Positions 33,296-40,367 of a DNA stretch of 40,367 nt are shown piece by piece. Made by a program: the position numbers and the translations under genes. Below the pieces are notes generated by a model, which made no database searches, was not told the DNA's origin, and was given only the letters and a program-made list of their open reading frames with translations. The stretch lies in NCBI GenBank assembly GCA_015657645.1, contig JACDQK010000263.1, forward strand, positions 1 to 40,367, read 5' to 3'. Position 1 is the first letter of the stretch, and the number at the start of each line of letters is the position of its first letter. The DNA is from Novosphingobium sp. (GTDB taxonomy: Bacteria > Pseudomonadota > Alphaproteobacteria > Sphingomonadales > Sphingomonadaceae).

Positions 33296-34347
33296 GCCGC
33301 TTCTCCCAGAATCATCGTGGCCACCTGCTCCCGGTGCCATTCGCCGCTGCCCAACATCGACTGCAACGCCCGCGCGCGTTTGAAGAACAGATGCGCGTCA
33401 TGTTCCCATGTGAAGCCGATCCCGCCATGCAACTGGATCATGTTGCCAGCGCACATGAAAGCGGTGTCGGCGGCAAAGCTCTTGGCGGCATGGAGGGCGA
33501 CGGCTGCTTCGTCGGCACCTTCGTCGACGGCGCAGGCAGCCCAGTAGACGGCCGAGCGGGTCTGTTCGATCTCTACCACCATATCGGCGAGGCGGTGCTT
33601 GTAGGCCTGGAACGATCCGATCGGTCGGCCGAACTGGGTCCGTTCGCGCGAATAGGCCACCGTGCGGTCCAGTGCGGCCTGGGCTACACCTAGCCCCTCG
33701 GCCGCGACGCAGATCCAGCCGGTCTCGCGGGCTGCGACCAAGCCAGCGCTGCCGCCTGGCAGCGCTTCGGCTGCCGCACTGGCAAGCGTCACCGTGGCAT
33801 AGGGGCGTGTCTGGTCCATTGTGGTGTGGGCAGTGACAGTGACACCGGAAGTATCCGCGCGGACCAGCCAGGCACCGGTTGGATCGCCCAGCACGAACAG
33901 GTCGGCGCTGGCACCATGCGGCACAAAGCGGAAGGTGCCGGACAGCGTCCCACCCTCCTGCACCACGGCATCAGTTCCGGCACAGGCGGCGATCACTTCC
34001 CCGCCCAGCATCCCCGGCAGCCATTCAGCCTGCTGCCCGGCCGAGCCGCCAACGGCGATCGCCCGTGCGGCCATGGCGTGGCTCAGCAGCGGCAGCGCTG
34101 CCACCTGGCTGCCCGCCGCCTCGGCCACGATGGCAAATTCGATCATGCCTAGCCCGGCCCCGCCCAGCTCCTCCGCAATGCCGATGCCCGAAAGACCAAG
34201 TTCGGTGCAGAAGCTGGCCCACAGCGCGCGATCAATCCCGTCGCCGGCCATGGCCTTGCGGGTGCGCTCGCTGGTTGCGTGCTCGGCAAAGAAGCCGCGG
34301 ACGGTTTCGGCGATCATCGCCTGTTCTTCGGTGAAGACGAAGTGCAT
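33292..34347 (-). CDS. Acyl-CoA dehydrogenase, small-type subunit (FadE33-like class)
   Basis: A 351-residue acyl-CoA dehydrogenase-fold protein beginning MHFVFTEEQAMIAETVRGFF. The middle is shorter and more divergent than in the FadE30-like partner, but it keeps TVAYSRERTQFGRPIGSFQAYKHRLADM and IQLHGGIGFTWEHDAHLFFKRA. This is the pattern of the second chain in the heteromeric alpha2-beta2 dehydrogenases of steroid catabolism. The start ATG 34347 overlaps the SDR stop (TAATG), and its own stop overlaps the fadE30-like ATG. A longer frame to 34908 is antisense/other-frame noise inside the SDR. It probably forms a complex with the adjacent large chain (inference). Confidence 0.83.
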   Translation of the reverse strand: MHFVFTEEQAMIAETVRGFFAEHATSERTRKAMAGDGIDRALWASFCTELGLSGIGIAEELGGAGLGMIEFAIVAEAAGSQVAALPLLSHAMAARAIAVGGSAGQQAEWLPGMLGGEVIAACAGTDAVVQEGGTLSGTFRFVPHGASADLFVLGDPTGAWLVRADTSGVTVTAHTTMDQTRPYATVTLASAAAEALPGGSAGLVAARETGWICVAAEGLGVAQAALDRTVAYSRERTQFGRPIGSFQAYKHRLADMVVEIEQTRSAVYWAACAVDEGADEAAVALHAAKSFAADTAFMCAGNMIQLHGGIGFTWEHDAHLFFKRARALQSMLGSGEWHREQVATMILGEAA

Positions 34348-35252
34348 TACGCTGTCCCCCAGACCTTGCGCGGCGGCACCCGAGCGGCGAGCAGCTGTTC
34401 GACCGCTGCACCGACCTCGGTCGGCGCCCAGCGGTCGCCCTTGTCCACGACCGGGCCTTCGCGCCAGCCGTCCTCGAGCATGATCTTGCCGCCTTCGAGT
34501 TCGAAGACGCAGCCGGTCACTTCGGCGCTCTGGGGCGAACCGAGCCAGACCACCGTCGGGGCGATATTGGCAGGGTCCATCACGTCGAAGGTCTGCCCCT
34601 CGGTTGCCATCTTCTCGGCAAAGGCCTGTTCCGTCATGCGGGTGCGGGCAGACGGCGCCAGGGCATTGGCGGTGATCCCATATCGCCCCAGTTCTGCAGC
34701 CTGGACCAGGGTCAGCGCCGCGATCCCGCCCTTGGCCGTAGAATAGGCTGCCTGGGCGATCGAGCCCTGCAATCCGGCGCCGGACGAGGTGTTGATGATC
34801 CGGGCATCGGGATTGGCCCCGCCCTTCTGCTTTTCCCGCCAATAGTTCACCGCATGGCGCGCCAGGCAGAAGTGGCCGCGCAGATGAACATGCATGGTCG
34901 CGTCCCATTCCTCGAGCGTGGCGGATACGAACATCCGGTCGCGGACGATGCCGGCATTGTTGACGATGACATGAAGGTCACCAAAGGCTTCCAGCGCCGC
35001 ATCGACGATCCGCTTGGCACCATCCCAGTCGGTGATGTCCTCGTAATTGGCGATCGCCTGGCCACCGGCGGCGCGGATTTCGTCGACCACTGCGTCTGCG
35101 GCAGAGGTGTCGCGCCCTTCACCGTGGAGCGAGGTGCCGATGTCATTGACCACCACGTTGGCACCTTCCGCGCCGAAGGCCAGGGCATAGGCCCGGCCCA
35201 GCCCGCGCGCGGCGCCGGTGATGATGACGGTGCGGTTGTCGCAGATTCCCAT
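34347..35252 (-). CDS. SDR family dehydrogenase (17-beta-HSD4/Rv3548c-like)
   Basis: A 301-residue SDR, longer than usual because of a C-terminal extension. Seen: VIITGAARGLGRAYALAF, DVVVNDIG-type region with NVVVNDIGTSLHGEGRD, VNNAGIVRDRM, INTSSGAGLQGSIAQAAYSTAK with the catalytic residues, and NALAPSARTRMT. The tail FELEGGKIMLEDGWREG through PPRKVWG is typical of multifunctional-enzyme-2-like hydroxyacyl-CoA dehydrogenases. It may oxidise a 3-hydroxyacyl-CoA or a hydroxysteroid ring. ATG 35252 overlaps the thiolase stop (TAATG). A similar SDR gene lies in the mycobacterial ring C/D region, but the substrate is uncertain. Confidence 0.83.
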   Translation of the reverse strand: MGICDNRTVIITGAARGLGRAYALAFGAEGANVVVNDIGTSLHGEGRDTSAADAVVDEIRAAGGQAIANYEDITDWDGAKRIVDAALEAFGDLHVIVNNAGIVRDRMFVSATLEEWDATMHVHLRGHFCLARHAVNYWREKQKGGANPDARIINTSSGAGLQGSIAQAAYSTAKGGIAALTLVQAAELGRYGITANALAPSARTRMTEQAFAEKMATEGQTFDVMDPANIAPTVVWLGSPQSAEVTGCVFELEGGKIMLEDGWREGPVVDKGDRWAPTEVGAAVEQLLAARVPPRKVWGTA

Positions 35253-36403
35253 TACAGCCTCTCGATGATCGTGACGTTGGCCTGGCCGCCGCCTTCGCAC
35301 ATGGTCTGCAGACCATAGCGTCCTCCGGTGCGTTCCAGCGCGTTCAACAGCGTGGTCATCAACCGCGCACCGGTCGCGCCCAGCGGATGGCCCAGCGCAA
35401 TCGCGCCGCCGTGAATGTTGACCTTCTCGTGCGGGATGCCGAGCTCCTTCATCCATGCCATCGGCACCGAGGCGAAGGCCTCGTTGCATTCGAACAGATC
35501 GATGTCGGCCACGGTCATCCCGGCCTTTTTCAGTGCATGTTCGGTCGCCGGGATCGGCGCAGTGAGCATCCAGACCGGATCGTCGGCGCGGACCGAGATG
35601 TGATGGATGCGCGCGCGCGGCTTGAGGTTATGTTCCTTCACCGCGCGCGCGCTGGCGACCAGCATGGCGGCTGCGCCATCGCAGTTCTGGCTGGAAATCC
35701 CGGCGGTGATGATCCCGCCTTCCTGCACGGTACGCAGACCAGCAAGACCTTCCAGCGAAGTGCCGGGGCGGATTGTTTCGTCTGCAGCCAGTTCGGCCAT
35801 TGGCGCGATTTCATTGGCGAACCAGCCGTTGTCCGCCGCTGCCTGCGCGCGCTGGTGGCTGGCTACGGCGAAGGCTTCCATCTCGGCGCGGGTCAGGCCC
35901 CACTTCGCCGCGATCATTTCCGCCGAGTTGATCTGGTTGAGGATCCCGTCACCATAGCGCGCGACCCAACCAGGCGAGGTGTTGAACGGGTTGGTGAAGC
36001 CATAAGGCTCTGCCGCCAGCATCGCCGCCGAAATCGGAATGGCGTTCATCGCCTGGCTGCCGCCAGCAACGACCAGGTCCTGCGTTCCGCTCATCACGCC
36101 CTGCGCGGCAAAGTGGACGGCCTGCTGGCTCGATCCGCATTGGCGGTCGATCGTGGTGCCGGGTACGTGCTGCGGGAGGCCTGCGACCAGCCAAACGGTG
36201 CGGCCGATATCACCCGCTTGCGGACCGATCGTGTCACAGCAGCCCCAGACCACATCGTCTACGAGGTTGGCGTCGATCCCGGTCCGCTCGACCAGTGCCT
36301 TGATCGGATGGGCGCCCAGATCGGCCGGGTGGAGCTGGGCCAGGCTGCCCTTCTTGCGCCCGATGGGCGTACGGACAGCATCGATGATATAGGCTTCAGC
36401 CAT
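35252..36403 (-). CDS. fadA6: Thiolase, FadA6-like
   Basis: A 383-residue acetyl-CoA acyltransferase. The nucleophile Cys89 is in TIDRQCGSSQQAVHFAAQ, the His is in AIALGHPLGATGAR (about 340), and the second active-site Cys is in GLQTMCEGGGQANVTIIERL. The blocks RARIHHISVRADDPVWMLTAPIPAT and GGRYGLQTMCEGGG recall FadA6, the thiolase of steroid ring C/D degradation (from memory). The chosen start is ATG 36403 with GAGGAA 5 bases upstream. A GTG at 36415 overlapping the upstream stop is possible but adds only four residues. It lies in the middle of the operon between acyl-CoA dehydrogenase genes. Confidence 0.88.
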   Translation of the reverse strand: MAEAYIIDAVRTPIGRKKGSLAQLHPADLGAHPIKALVERTGIDANLVDDVVWGCCDTIGPQAGDIGRTVWLVAGLPQHVPGTTIDRQCGSSQQAVHFAAQGVMSGTQDLVVAGGSQAMNAIPISAAMLAAEPYGFTNPFNTSPGWVARYGDGILNQINSAEMIAAKWGLTRAEMEAFAVASHQRAQAAADNGWFANEIAPMAELAADETIRPGTSLEGLAGLRTVQEGGIITAGISSQNCDGAAAMLVASARAVKEHNLKPRARIHHISVRADDPVWMLTAPIPATEHALKKAGMTVADIDLFECNEAFASVPMAWMKELGIPHEKVNIHGGAIALGHPLGATGARLMTTLLNALERTGGRYGLQTMCEGGGQANVTIIERL

Positions 36404-36411
36404 GGTATTCC

Positions 36412-37344
36412 TCACGCAAAGGTGTGTTCGGGGCCGATCGGCATAGTGCCGCCGATAACGGCTTGATCGATCCGCTTGAGATGCCAGGCGCGGTCGCCCC
36501 AGGCGCCGTTCAACGCCCAGCTGCGCTTCATCCAGAAGTGCAGATCGACCTCATAGGTATAGCCCATCGCGCCGTGCACCTGGATCGCGGTCTCGGCCGT
36601 CAGCACCGCGGCGTCGCTGGCTGCAACCTTGGCATGGCTGACATGGACCGAGGCGCTCTCGCCCCCATCCTGGAGCGCCTCGGCGGCGCGCCAGACGGCC
36701 GGCTTGGCAAATTCAACGGCCACGGCGCAGCTGGCCAACTGGTGCTTCAGTGCCTGGAAGGCACCGACCGGCTGGCCGAACTGGGTGCGGATCTTGGCAT
36801 ATTCGACTGCCTGGTGAAGCATGGCATCTGCCAAGCCGACCAACTGCGCGGCGCTCATCAACGCGCCAAGATCGAGCAGGTAGGGATCGGCGCTGCCAGC
36901 AGCCGGAAACATCACCAGATTGCGCAGCGGATCGACACTTTCCAGCGCCGATCCTTCACCATCGGCCACCCAGGGATTGAGCACGTGCGGTAGCGGCATC
37001 TGGCGCTCGCCCGCAGCAATCGCCCCGAGATCGGCCAGATCGCCGTTCCGGACCAGCCAGGGTACGGCAACGAAGGCGGTATCGACCAGCGGTTCGGCCA
37101 AGCAGGCGCGGCCGCATTCGGCGGCAATTAGCGCAGCTTCGACCAGGCCAAGACCTAGCCCGCCATGCTCTTCCGGCACGAGCAGACCGGTCAGGCCCAT
37201 CTCGGTCAGCCCCTGCCAGATCGCGGGATCGCGGTTGCCCTCTGCATCAAGCCGGCGCAGCACTTCGGGGCCGTGTGTCCCGGCCAGGTAGTCGCGAACG
37301 CTCTCGGCCAGGGTCAGCTGGTCGTCGGTGAAGCGGAAGTCCAT
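36412..37344 (-). CDS. fadE32: Acyl-CoA dehydrogenase, small chain (FadE32-like)
   Basis: A 310-residue acyl-CoA dehydrogenase-fold protein, shorter than the usual 380. Seen: MDFRFTDDQLTLAESVRDYL, LLVPEEHGGLGLGLVEAAL, EYAKIRTQFGQPVGAFQALKHQLA and IQVHGAMGYTYEVDLHFWMKR. The central beta-domain is reduced. It directly follows the FadE31-like large chain with an ATGA overlap, like the FadE31-FadE32 pair of mycobacteria, which form a heteromeric dehydrogenase for late ring C/D intermediates. The chosen start is ATG 37344; a longer frame to 37461 lies inside the partner gene. Assignment to FadE32 rather than another small chain rests mainly on gene order. Confidence 0.82.
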   Translation of the reverse strand: MDFRFTDDQLTLAESVRDYLAGTHGPEVLRRLDAEGNRDPAIWQGLTEMGLTGLLVPEEHGGLGLGLVEAALIAAECGRACLAEPLVDTAFVAVPWLVRNGDLADLGAIAAGERQMPLPHVLNPWVADGEGSALESVDPLRNLVMFPAAGSADPYLLDLGALMSAAQLVGLADAMLHQAVEYAKIRTQFGQPVGAFQALKHQLASCAVAVEFAKPAVWRAAEALQDGGESASVHVSHAKVAASDAAVLTAETAIQVHGAMGYTYEVDLHFWMKRSWALNGAWGDRAWHLKRIDQAVIGGTMPIGPEHTFA

Positions 37345-38507
37345 CAGCCTGCTCCCACCCGCGGAAGGCCCAGCAGGCGCTCGGCGATGATGTTGCGCTG
37401 CACCTCGTTCGATCCGGCATAGATCGGGCCGGACAAGGAAAAGATGTAACCTTCCAGCCACTGATTGATCTGGCCATTGCCGAAACGCTTCAGCTCGGCA
37501 TGGGCGCCCAGGATCTGCATCGCGGTGCGGTGCATCATCCGGTCAAGCTCGGACCAGAAGATCTTGTTGAGACTGGCCTCAGCGCCGATCTTGCCCCCGG
37601 CCATGATCTTCGAGGCAACGGCATAGGTATTGTAGGCATAGGCCTGCGTCTGCATCCAGGCTTGCAGCACAGCCTCGCGCGCAGCGGGCGAGGCCTCGGC
37701 CTCGTGCGCGCGATAGAGGTCGACCAGTCGCTTGGCCGTAGCTTGAAACCGGCCCGGCGAGCGCAGCATCAGGCCGCGTTCGAAGCCGGCGGTAGCCATG
37801 GCGACGTTCCAGCCCTCGCCCTCGCCAGCCAGGCAATTCTCGACCGGCACCCGAACTTCGTCGAAGAACAGCTCGGCAAAGCCGGTGTCGCCGTGAAGCT
37901 GGCGGATCGGGCGGCGGGTGATGCCCGGGCTGTTCAGATCGAACAGGATGAAGGTCAGGCCCTTGTGGCGCTTGCTGTCGGGATCGGTGCGAAAGATGCC
38001 AAAGCCCCAGTCGGCAAAGGCGGCGCGGCTGGACCAGGTCTTCTGCCCGGTGATGACATAGTGATCGCCGTCCCGCACTGCCTTGGACTGGATCGCGGCC
38101 ATGTCGCTGCCAGCGCCCGGTTCGGACCAGGCCTGCGCCCAGATCACTTCGCCCCGCGCCATTGGCGGCAGAAAGCGGGCCTTCTGCTCTTCAGTGCCGA
38201 ACTCCATGATCGTCGGGCCGAGCAGGAAGATGCCATTCTGGTTGGCCCGGTTGGGGCCGCCAGCGCGGAAATACTCTTCCTCGAAGATCAGCCACTGGAT
38301 CAGGTCCAGCCCGCGCCCGCCATAGGCTTCAGGCCAGGTGACCATGCCCCAGTTGCCGCTGGCCAGGGTCCGCTCCCAGGCGACATGCTGGTCATAGCCT
38401 TCGCGGCATTCCAGCGTGACAAGCGGCTCCTTCGGCACGTGAGCTTCCATCCACGCGCGCACTTCGGCCCGGAACGCCTGTTGTTCAGGGGTATAGACCA
38501 GGTCCAT
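37344..38507 (-). CDS. fadE31: Acyl-CoA dehydrogenase, large chain (FadE31-like)
   Basis: A 387-residue acyl-CoA dehydrogenase. Seen: MVTWPEAYGGRGLDLIQWLIFEEEYFRAGGPNR, IWAQAWSEPGAGSDMAAIQS, KTWSSRAAFADWGFGIFRTDP, GDTGFAELFFDEVRVP, the helix GFERGLMLRSPGRF with the likely catalytic Glu, and GPIYAGSNEVQRNIIAERLLGLPR, where the medium-chain Glu is replaced by Ala. These match my recollection of FadE31 (Rv3562). ATG 38507 overlaps the echA20 stop (ATGA), and its stop overlaps the small chain's ATG, so the two chains are translationally coupled as expected for a heteromer. Confidence 0.86.
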   Translation of the reverse strand: MDLVYTPEQQAFRAEVRAWMEAHVPKEPLVTLECREGYDQHVAWERTLASGNWGMVTWPEAYGGRGLDLIQWLIFEEEYFRAGGPNRANQNGIFLLGPTIMEFGTEEQKARFLPPMARGEVIWAQAWSEPGAGSDMAAIQSKAVRDGDHYVITGQKTWSSRAAFADWGFGIFRTDPDSKRHKGLTFILFDLNSPGITRRPIRQLHGDTGFAELFFDEVRVPVENCLAGEGEGWNVAMATAGFERGLMLRSPGRFQATAKRLVDLYRAHEAEASPAAREAVLQAWMQTQAYAYNTYAVASKIMAGGKIGAEASLNKIFWSELDRMMHRTAMQILGAHAELKRFGNGQINQWLEGYIFSLSGPIYAGSNEVQRNIIAERLLGLPRVGAG

Positions 38508-39262
38508 CAGAACTTCGCGGCCTTGCCCGTTTCGACGAAGGCATCGCGGCTCTTCTGGCTGTCTTCATGCATGTACATTTCCAGCGTGAAGCCCTGCTCC
38601 CAGCGGTAGCCGCGGTCGACATCGCGCGGCTCCAGGCCGTTGAGCGCTTCCTTGGCGATGACCAGGGCCTTGCGGCTCTTGCTGGCGATCACCGCGCAGA
38701 ATGCACGGGCCTCGGCCACCAGATCAGCGCGCGGAACGACCCTTTCGACCGCGCCCAGCCGGTATGCTTCGGCCGCCGGGATATTCCCGCCCGTGAAAAA
38801 GGCCGCGCGGACCTTGTGCAGCGGGAGCATCCGCGACAGGTGGCTGGCGCCGCCCATTGCCCCGCGATCAACCTCGGGCAGGCTGAAGAAGGCATCGTCG
38901 GCCGCAATGATCGTGTCGCTGGCGCCGCAGATGCCGATCCCGCCACCGATCACGAACTTGTGGGCCGCCACCACCACCGGCACCTCGGCATCGCGGATCG
39001 CCTTGAAGGTCAGGTAATTGCCGCGATTAAGGACCGTAATCCGCTCGGGGTAAGCCTGCATTTCCTTGATATCTACACCGCCGCAGAACCCGCGCGCTTC
39101 CTCGGCCGCGCGGATCAGCACGCAGTTGACCTCAGGATTGCTGGCCGCTGCCGTGATGATTGCGGGCAGCGACATCCAGGTCTCGCTGTCGAAGGCATTG
39201 ACCGGGGGTACGTCGAAGACGATTTCGGCGATGCGATCCTGGATCGTGGTGGTGATCGGCAT
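38507..39262 (-). CDS. echA20: EchA20-like crotonase (ring-opening HIEC-CoA hydrolase)
   Basis: A 251-residue crotonase-superfamily enzyme. Seen: PPVNAFDSETWMSL, the oxyanion region GFCGGVDIKEMQ, HKFVIGGGIGICGASD, LPEVDRGAMGGASHLSRMLPLHKVR, AKEALNGLEPRDVDRGYRWEQGFTLE. In Mycobacterium, EchA20 hydrolytically opens the last five-membered steroid ring of HIEC-CoA. The VDIKEMQ, LPEVxRGAxGxAxHLSR and YRxEQGFT blocks are shared with it as I recall. It starts 5 bases after the ipdC stop and is coupled to fadE31. A general enoyl-CoA hydratase function is the alternative, but the operon favours EchA20. Confidence 0.86.
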   Translation of the reverse strand: MPITTTIQDRIAEIVFDVPPVNAFDSETWMSLPAIITAAASNPEVNCVLIRAAEEARGFCGGVDIKEMQAYPERITVLNRGNYLTFKAIRDAEVPVVVAAHKFVIGGGIGICGASDTIIAADDAFFSLPEVDRGAMGGASHLSRMLPLHKVRAAFFTGGNIPAAEAYRLGAVERVVPRADLVAEARAFCAVIASKSRKALVIAKEALNGLEPRDVDRGYRWEQGFTLEMYMHEDSQKSRDAFVETGKAAKF

Positions 39263-39267
39263 GGCGT

Positions 39268-40333
39268 TCAGTCCTTCGCGCAGAGCGCCGCGATACGTTC
39301 GCGCGCCTGGGTTTCGATCGATTGGAGCAGTTCTGCGGCAGTCGGCAAGTCGGTCAGCCGCCCGGCGACCATGCCGGTAGCCATCAGCCCCTGGTCGGCA
39401 TCACCGGAAACAACCGCGCGCTGGATCATGATGGGCGCGGCCGCTGCCATCATCGCCGCGCTCAGCGGCATTTCGCCGTGGCTGGTCATGCCGCGAGCAG
39501 CGCCGAGCACCTCACCCCAGGTCATCCCGGTCTGGCGTTTCATCTCAAGGCCCGCCTCGATCGCCCGCAACCACATCGCGGTCCGTCCTGATCCCTCGAT
39601 CCGGCGCAGCAGGGGGTTGAGGATCATCCGCTGCGGGATGCCGTCAACCTTGGTCGAAACGACGATATCGGCGTCCCGGCTTTGACGTAGGCCGACTTTG
39701 GCGCAGCCGGAACCGGACTTTCGGCGGTCATCAGGAAACGGGTACCATGGCGATTCCGCAGGCGCCATAAGCCAATGCCGCTGCCAGCCCGCGCCCGTCA
39801 CCGAAGCCTCCGGCGGCGACAACCGGAACATCAACGGCATCGAGGACCTGAGGGAGCAGCACGGTAGTTGGCACAGACCCGGTGTGGCCACCGCCCTCAC
39901 CGCCCTGGACGGTGATCATCTCGCAGCCCAGCTGGACCATCTTTTCGGCATGCTTCACCGCGCCCACGGTAGGAATGCACAGGATCCCGGCATCGCGGAA
40001 TCGGCCGATCATCTTCGCATCGGGTCCCCGGCCAAAGCTGACCGCACGCACCCGGTCGGCATTCGCCAGGATGATCTCGACGATTTCGGCCGCACCGGGC
40101 TGAAACGAGTGGAAGTTCACCCCGAAGGCGTGCGGCGTCAGGTCCCTGAGCCGAGCGATTGCCTCGCCCAGCTCGGCCGGCTTCATCACGGCGCCGGCCA
40201 GAAAGCCAAAGGCGCCGGCGTTGCTGGTCGCCGCCACAAGCTGCGGCGTCGCGATCCAGCCCATTGCGGTCTGGATCACGGGGAGGCGGCATCCGAGCCG
40301 CCCGGTCAGTGCCGTGGCGAGTGGATCAGCCAA
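39268..40333 (-). CDS. ipdC: IpdC-like NMO/2-nitropropane-dioxygenase-family flavoprotein, with two frameshifts
   Basis: About 355 residues when repaired, the length I recall for mycobacterial IpdC. It is a TIM-barrel FMN enzyme of the nitronate monooxygenase family which acts on a ring C/D CoA thioester in HIP catabolism. N-terminal part: VIQTAMGWIATPQLVAATSNAG, MITVQGGEGGGHTG, VVAAGGFGDGRGLAAALAYGACGIAMG. A missing C at 39745-39746 breaks the frame inside the GTRFLMTAESPVPAA block. A missing C in the CCC at 39675-39677 restores the original ending IVVSTKVDGIPQRM...MTWGEVLGAARG...LMATGMVAGRLTDLP. The start is TTG 40333; an in-frame stop just upstream excludes earlier starts. It is 3 bases downstream of the previous gene's stop. 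Confidence 0.85.
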
Positions 40334-40336
40334 GGG

Positions 40337-40367
40337 TCAGCCCTCGTTCGCCTTCTGCTTGTTGGTG
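40337..40367 (-). CDS. 3' end of an upstream operon gene (cut by window edge)
   Basis: Only the last nine codons (TNKQKANEG, then TGA at 40337-40339) of a minus-strand frame are visible, 3 bases before the ipdC start. In known HIP clusters ipdA/ipdB, the CoA-transferase-like ring hydrolase, lie next to ipdC, so this may be ipdB; the residues shown are too few to confirm it. Confidence 0.4.
   Translation of the reverse strand, partial: TNKQKANEG

Noticed and set aside
33837-33850. TGACACCGGAAGTA, a partial operator match in the steroid half.
   Set aside because: Only one half-site matches, and it is in the middle of an acyl-CoA dehydrogenase gene.

Overview
The window is GC-rich (roughly two-thirds G+C), densely coding alphaproteobacterial DNA, most probably from a sphingomonad (Novosphingobium/Sphingobium/Sphingopyxis-like). 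The reasons are a large TonB-dependent receptor beside polysaccharide-degrading enzymes, a sphingomonad-style hexuronate catabolic set, and a steroid ring-degradation operon. This is inferred from gene content; no rRNA or other phylogenetic marker is present. No stretch above 300 bases lacks a gene, and I saw no tRNA, rRNA, insertion sequence or CRISPR array.

Region 1 (1-5081) is mixed catabolic DNA: a 5'-truncated SDR dehydrogenase, a TIM-barrel epimerase/isomerase-like protein, a convergent AMP-forming acyl-CoA synthetase preceded by the remnant of an SMP-30/gluconolactonase gene, and a flavin monooxygenase with an extra N-terminal domain.

Region 2 (5101-24120) is a complete pectin/hexuronate utilisation locus. 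Outer-membrane uptake (TonB receptor), pectate lyase, a cupin, two esterases and a GH43 glycosidase break down and import pectic material. An ExuT-like transporter brings hexuronates into the cytoplasm. UxaC, a mannitol-dehydrogenase-family reductase and UxaA convert saturated uronates to 2-keto-3-deoxygluconate (KDG). An RpiB/LacAB-type isomerase plus a KduD-type SDR do the same for unsaturated uronates, and KdgK phosphorylates KDG. A LacI-family regulator sits centrally. Five copies of one operator-like palindrome (TGACACCGGTTACC and variants) lie in front of the transcription units of this region, including the regulator's own, so the region looks like one regulon.

Region 3 (24132-40367) carries two Rieske oxygenase alpha subunits, two divergent paralogous SnoaL/NTF2-like proteins, and a long minus-strand operon. 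Reading in transcription order, the operon is: unknown gene end, ipdC, echA20, fadE31-like, small acyl-CoA dehydrogenase, fadA6, SDR, small acyl-CoA dehydrogenase, fadE30-like, ipdF, MaoC hydratase, ketosteroid isomerase, fadD3, SDR. This matches the pathway that degrades steroid rings C and D (HIP catabolism) known from Actinobacteria and Proteobacteria. A ketosteroid isomerase with all three catalytic residues is built into the operon.

Five genes (FAH-type hydratase, rpiB-like isomerase, kduD, carboxylesterase, ipdC) are broken by six small frameshifts. Five of these are single missing bases, and all six lie in short G/C runs or repeats. This looks more like base-calling error than gene decay. 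Coordinates given for those genes span the whole reconstructed gene.
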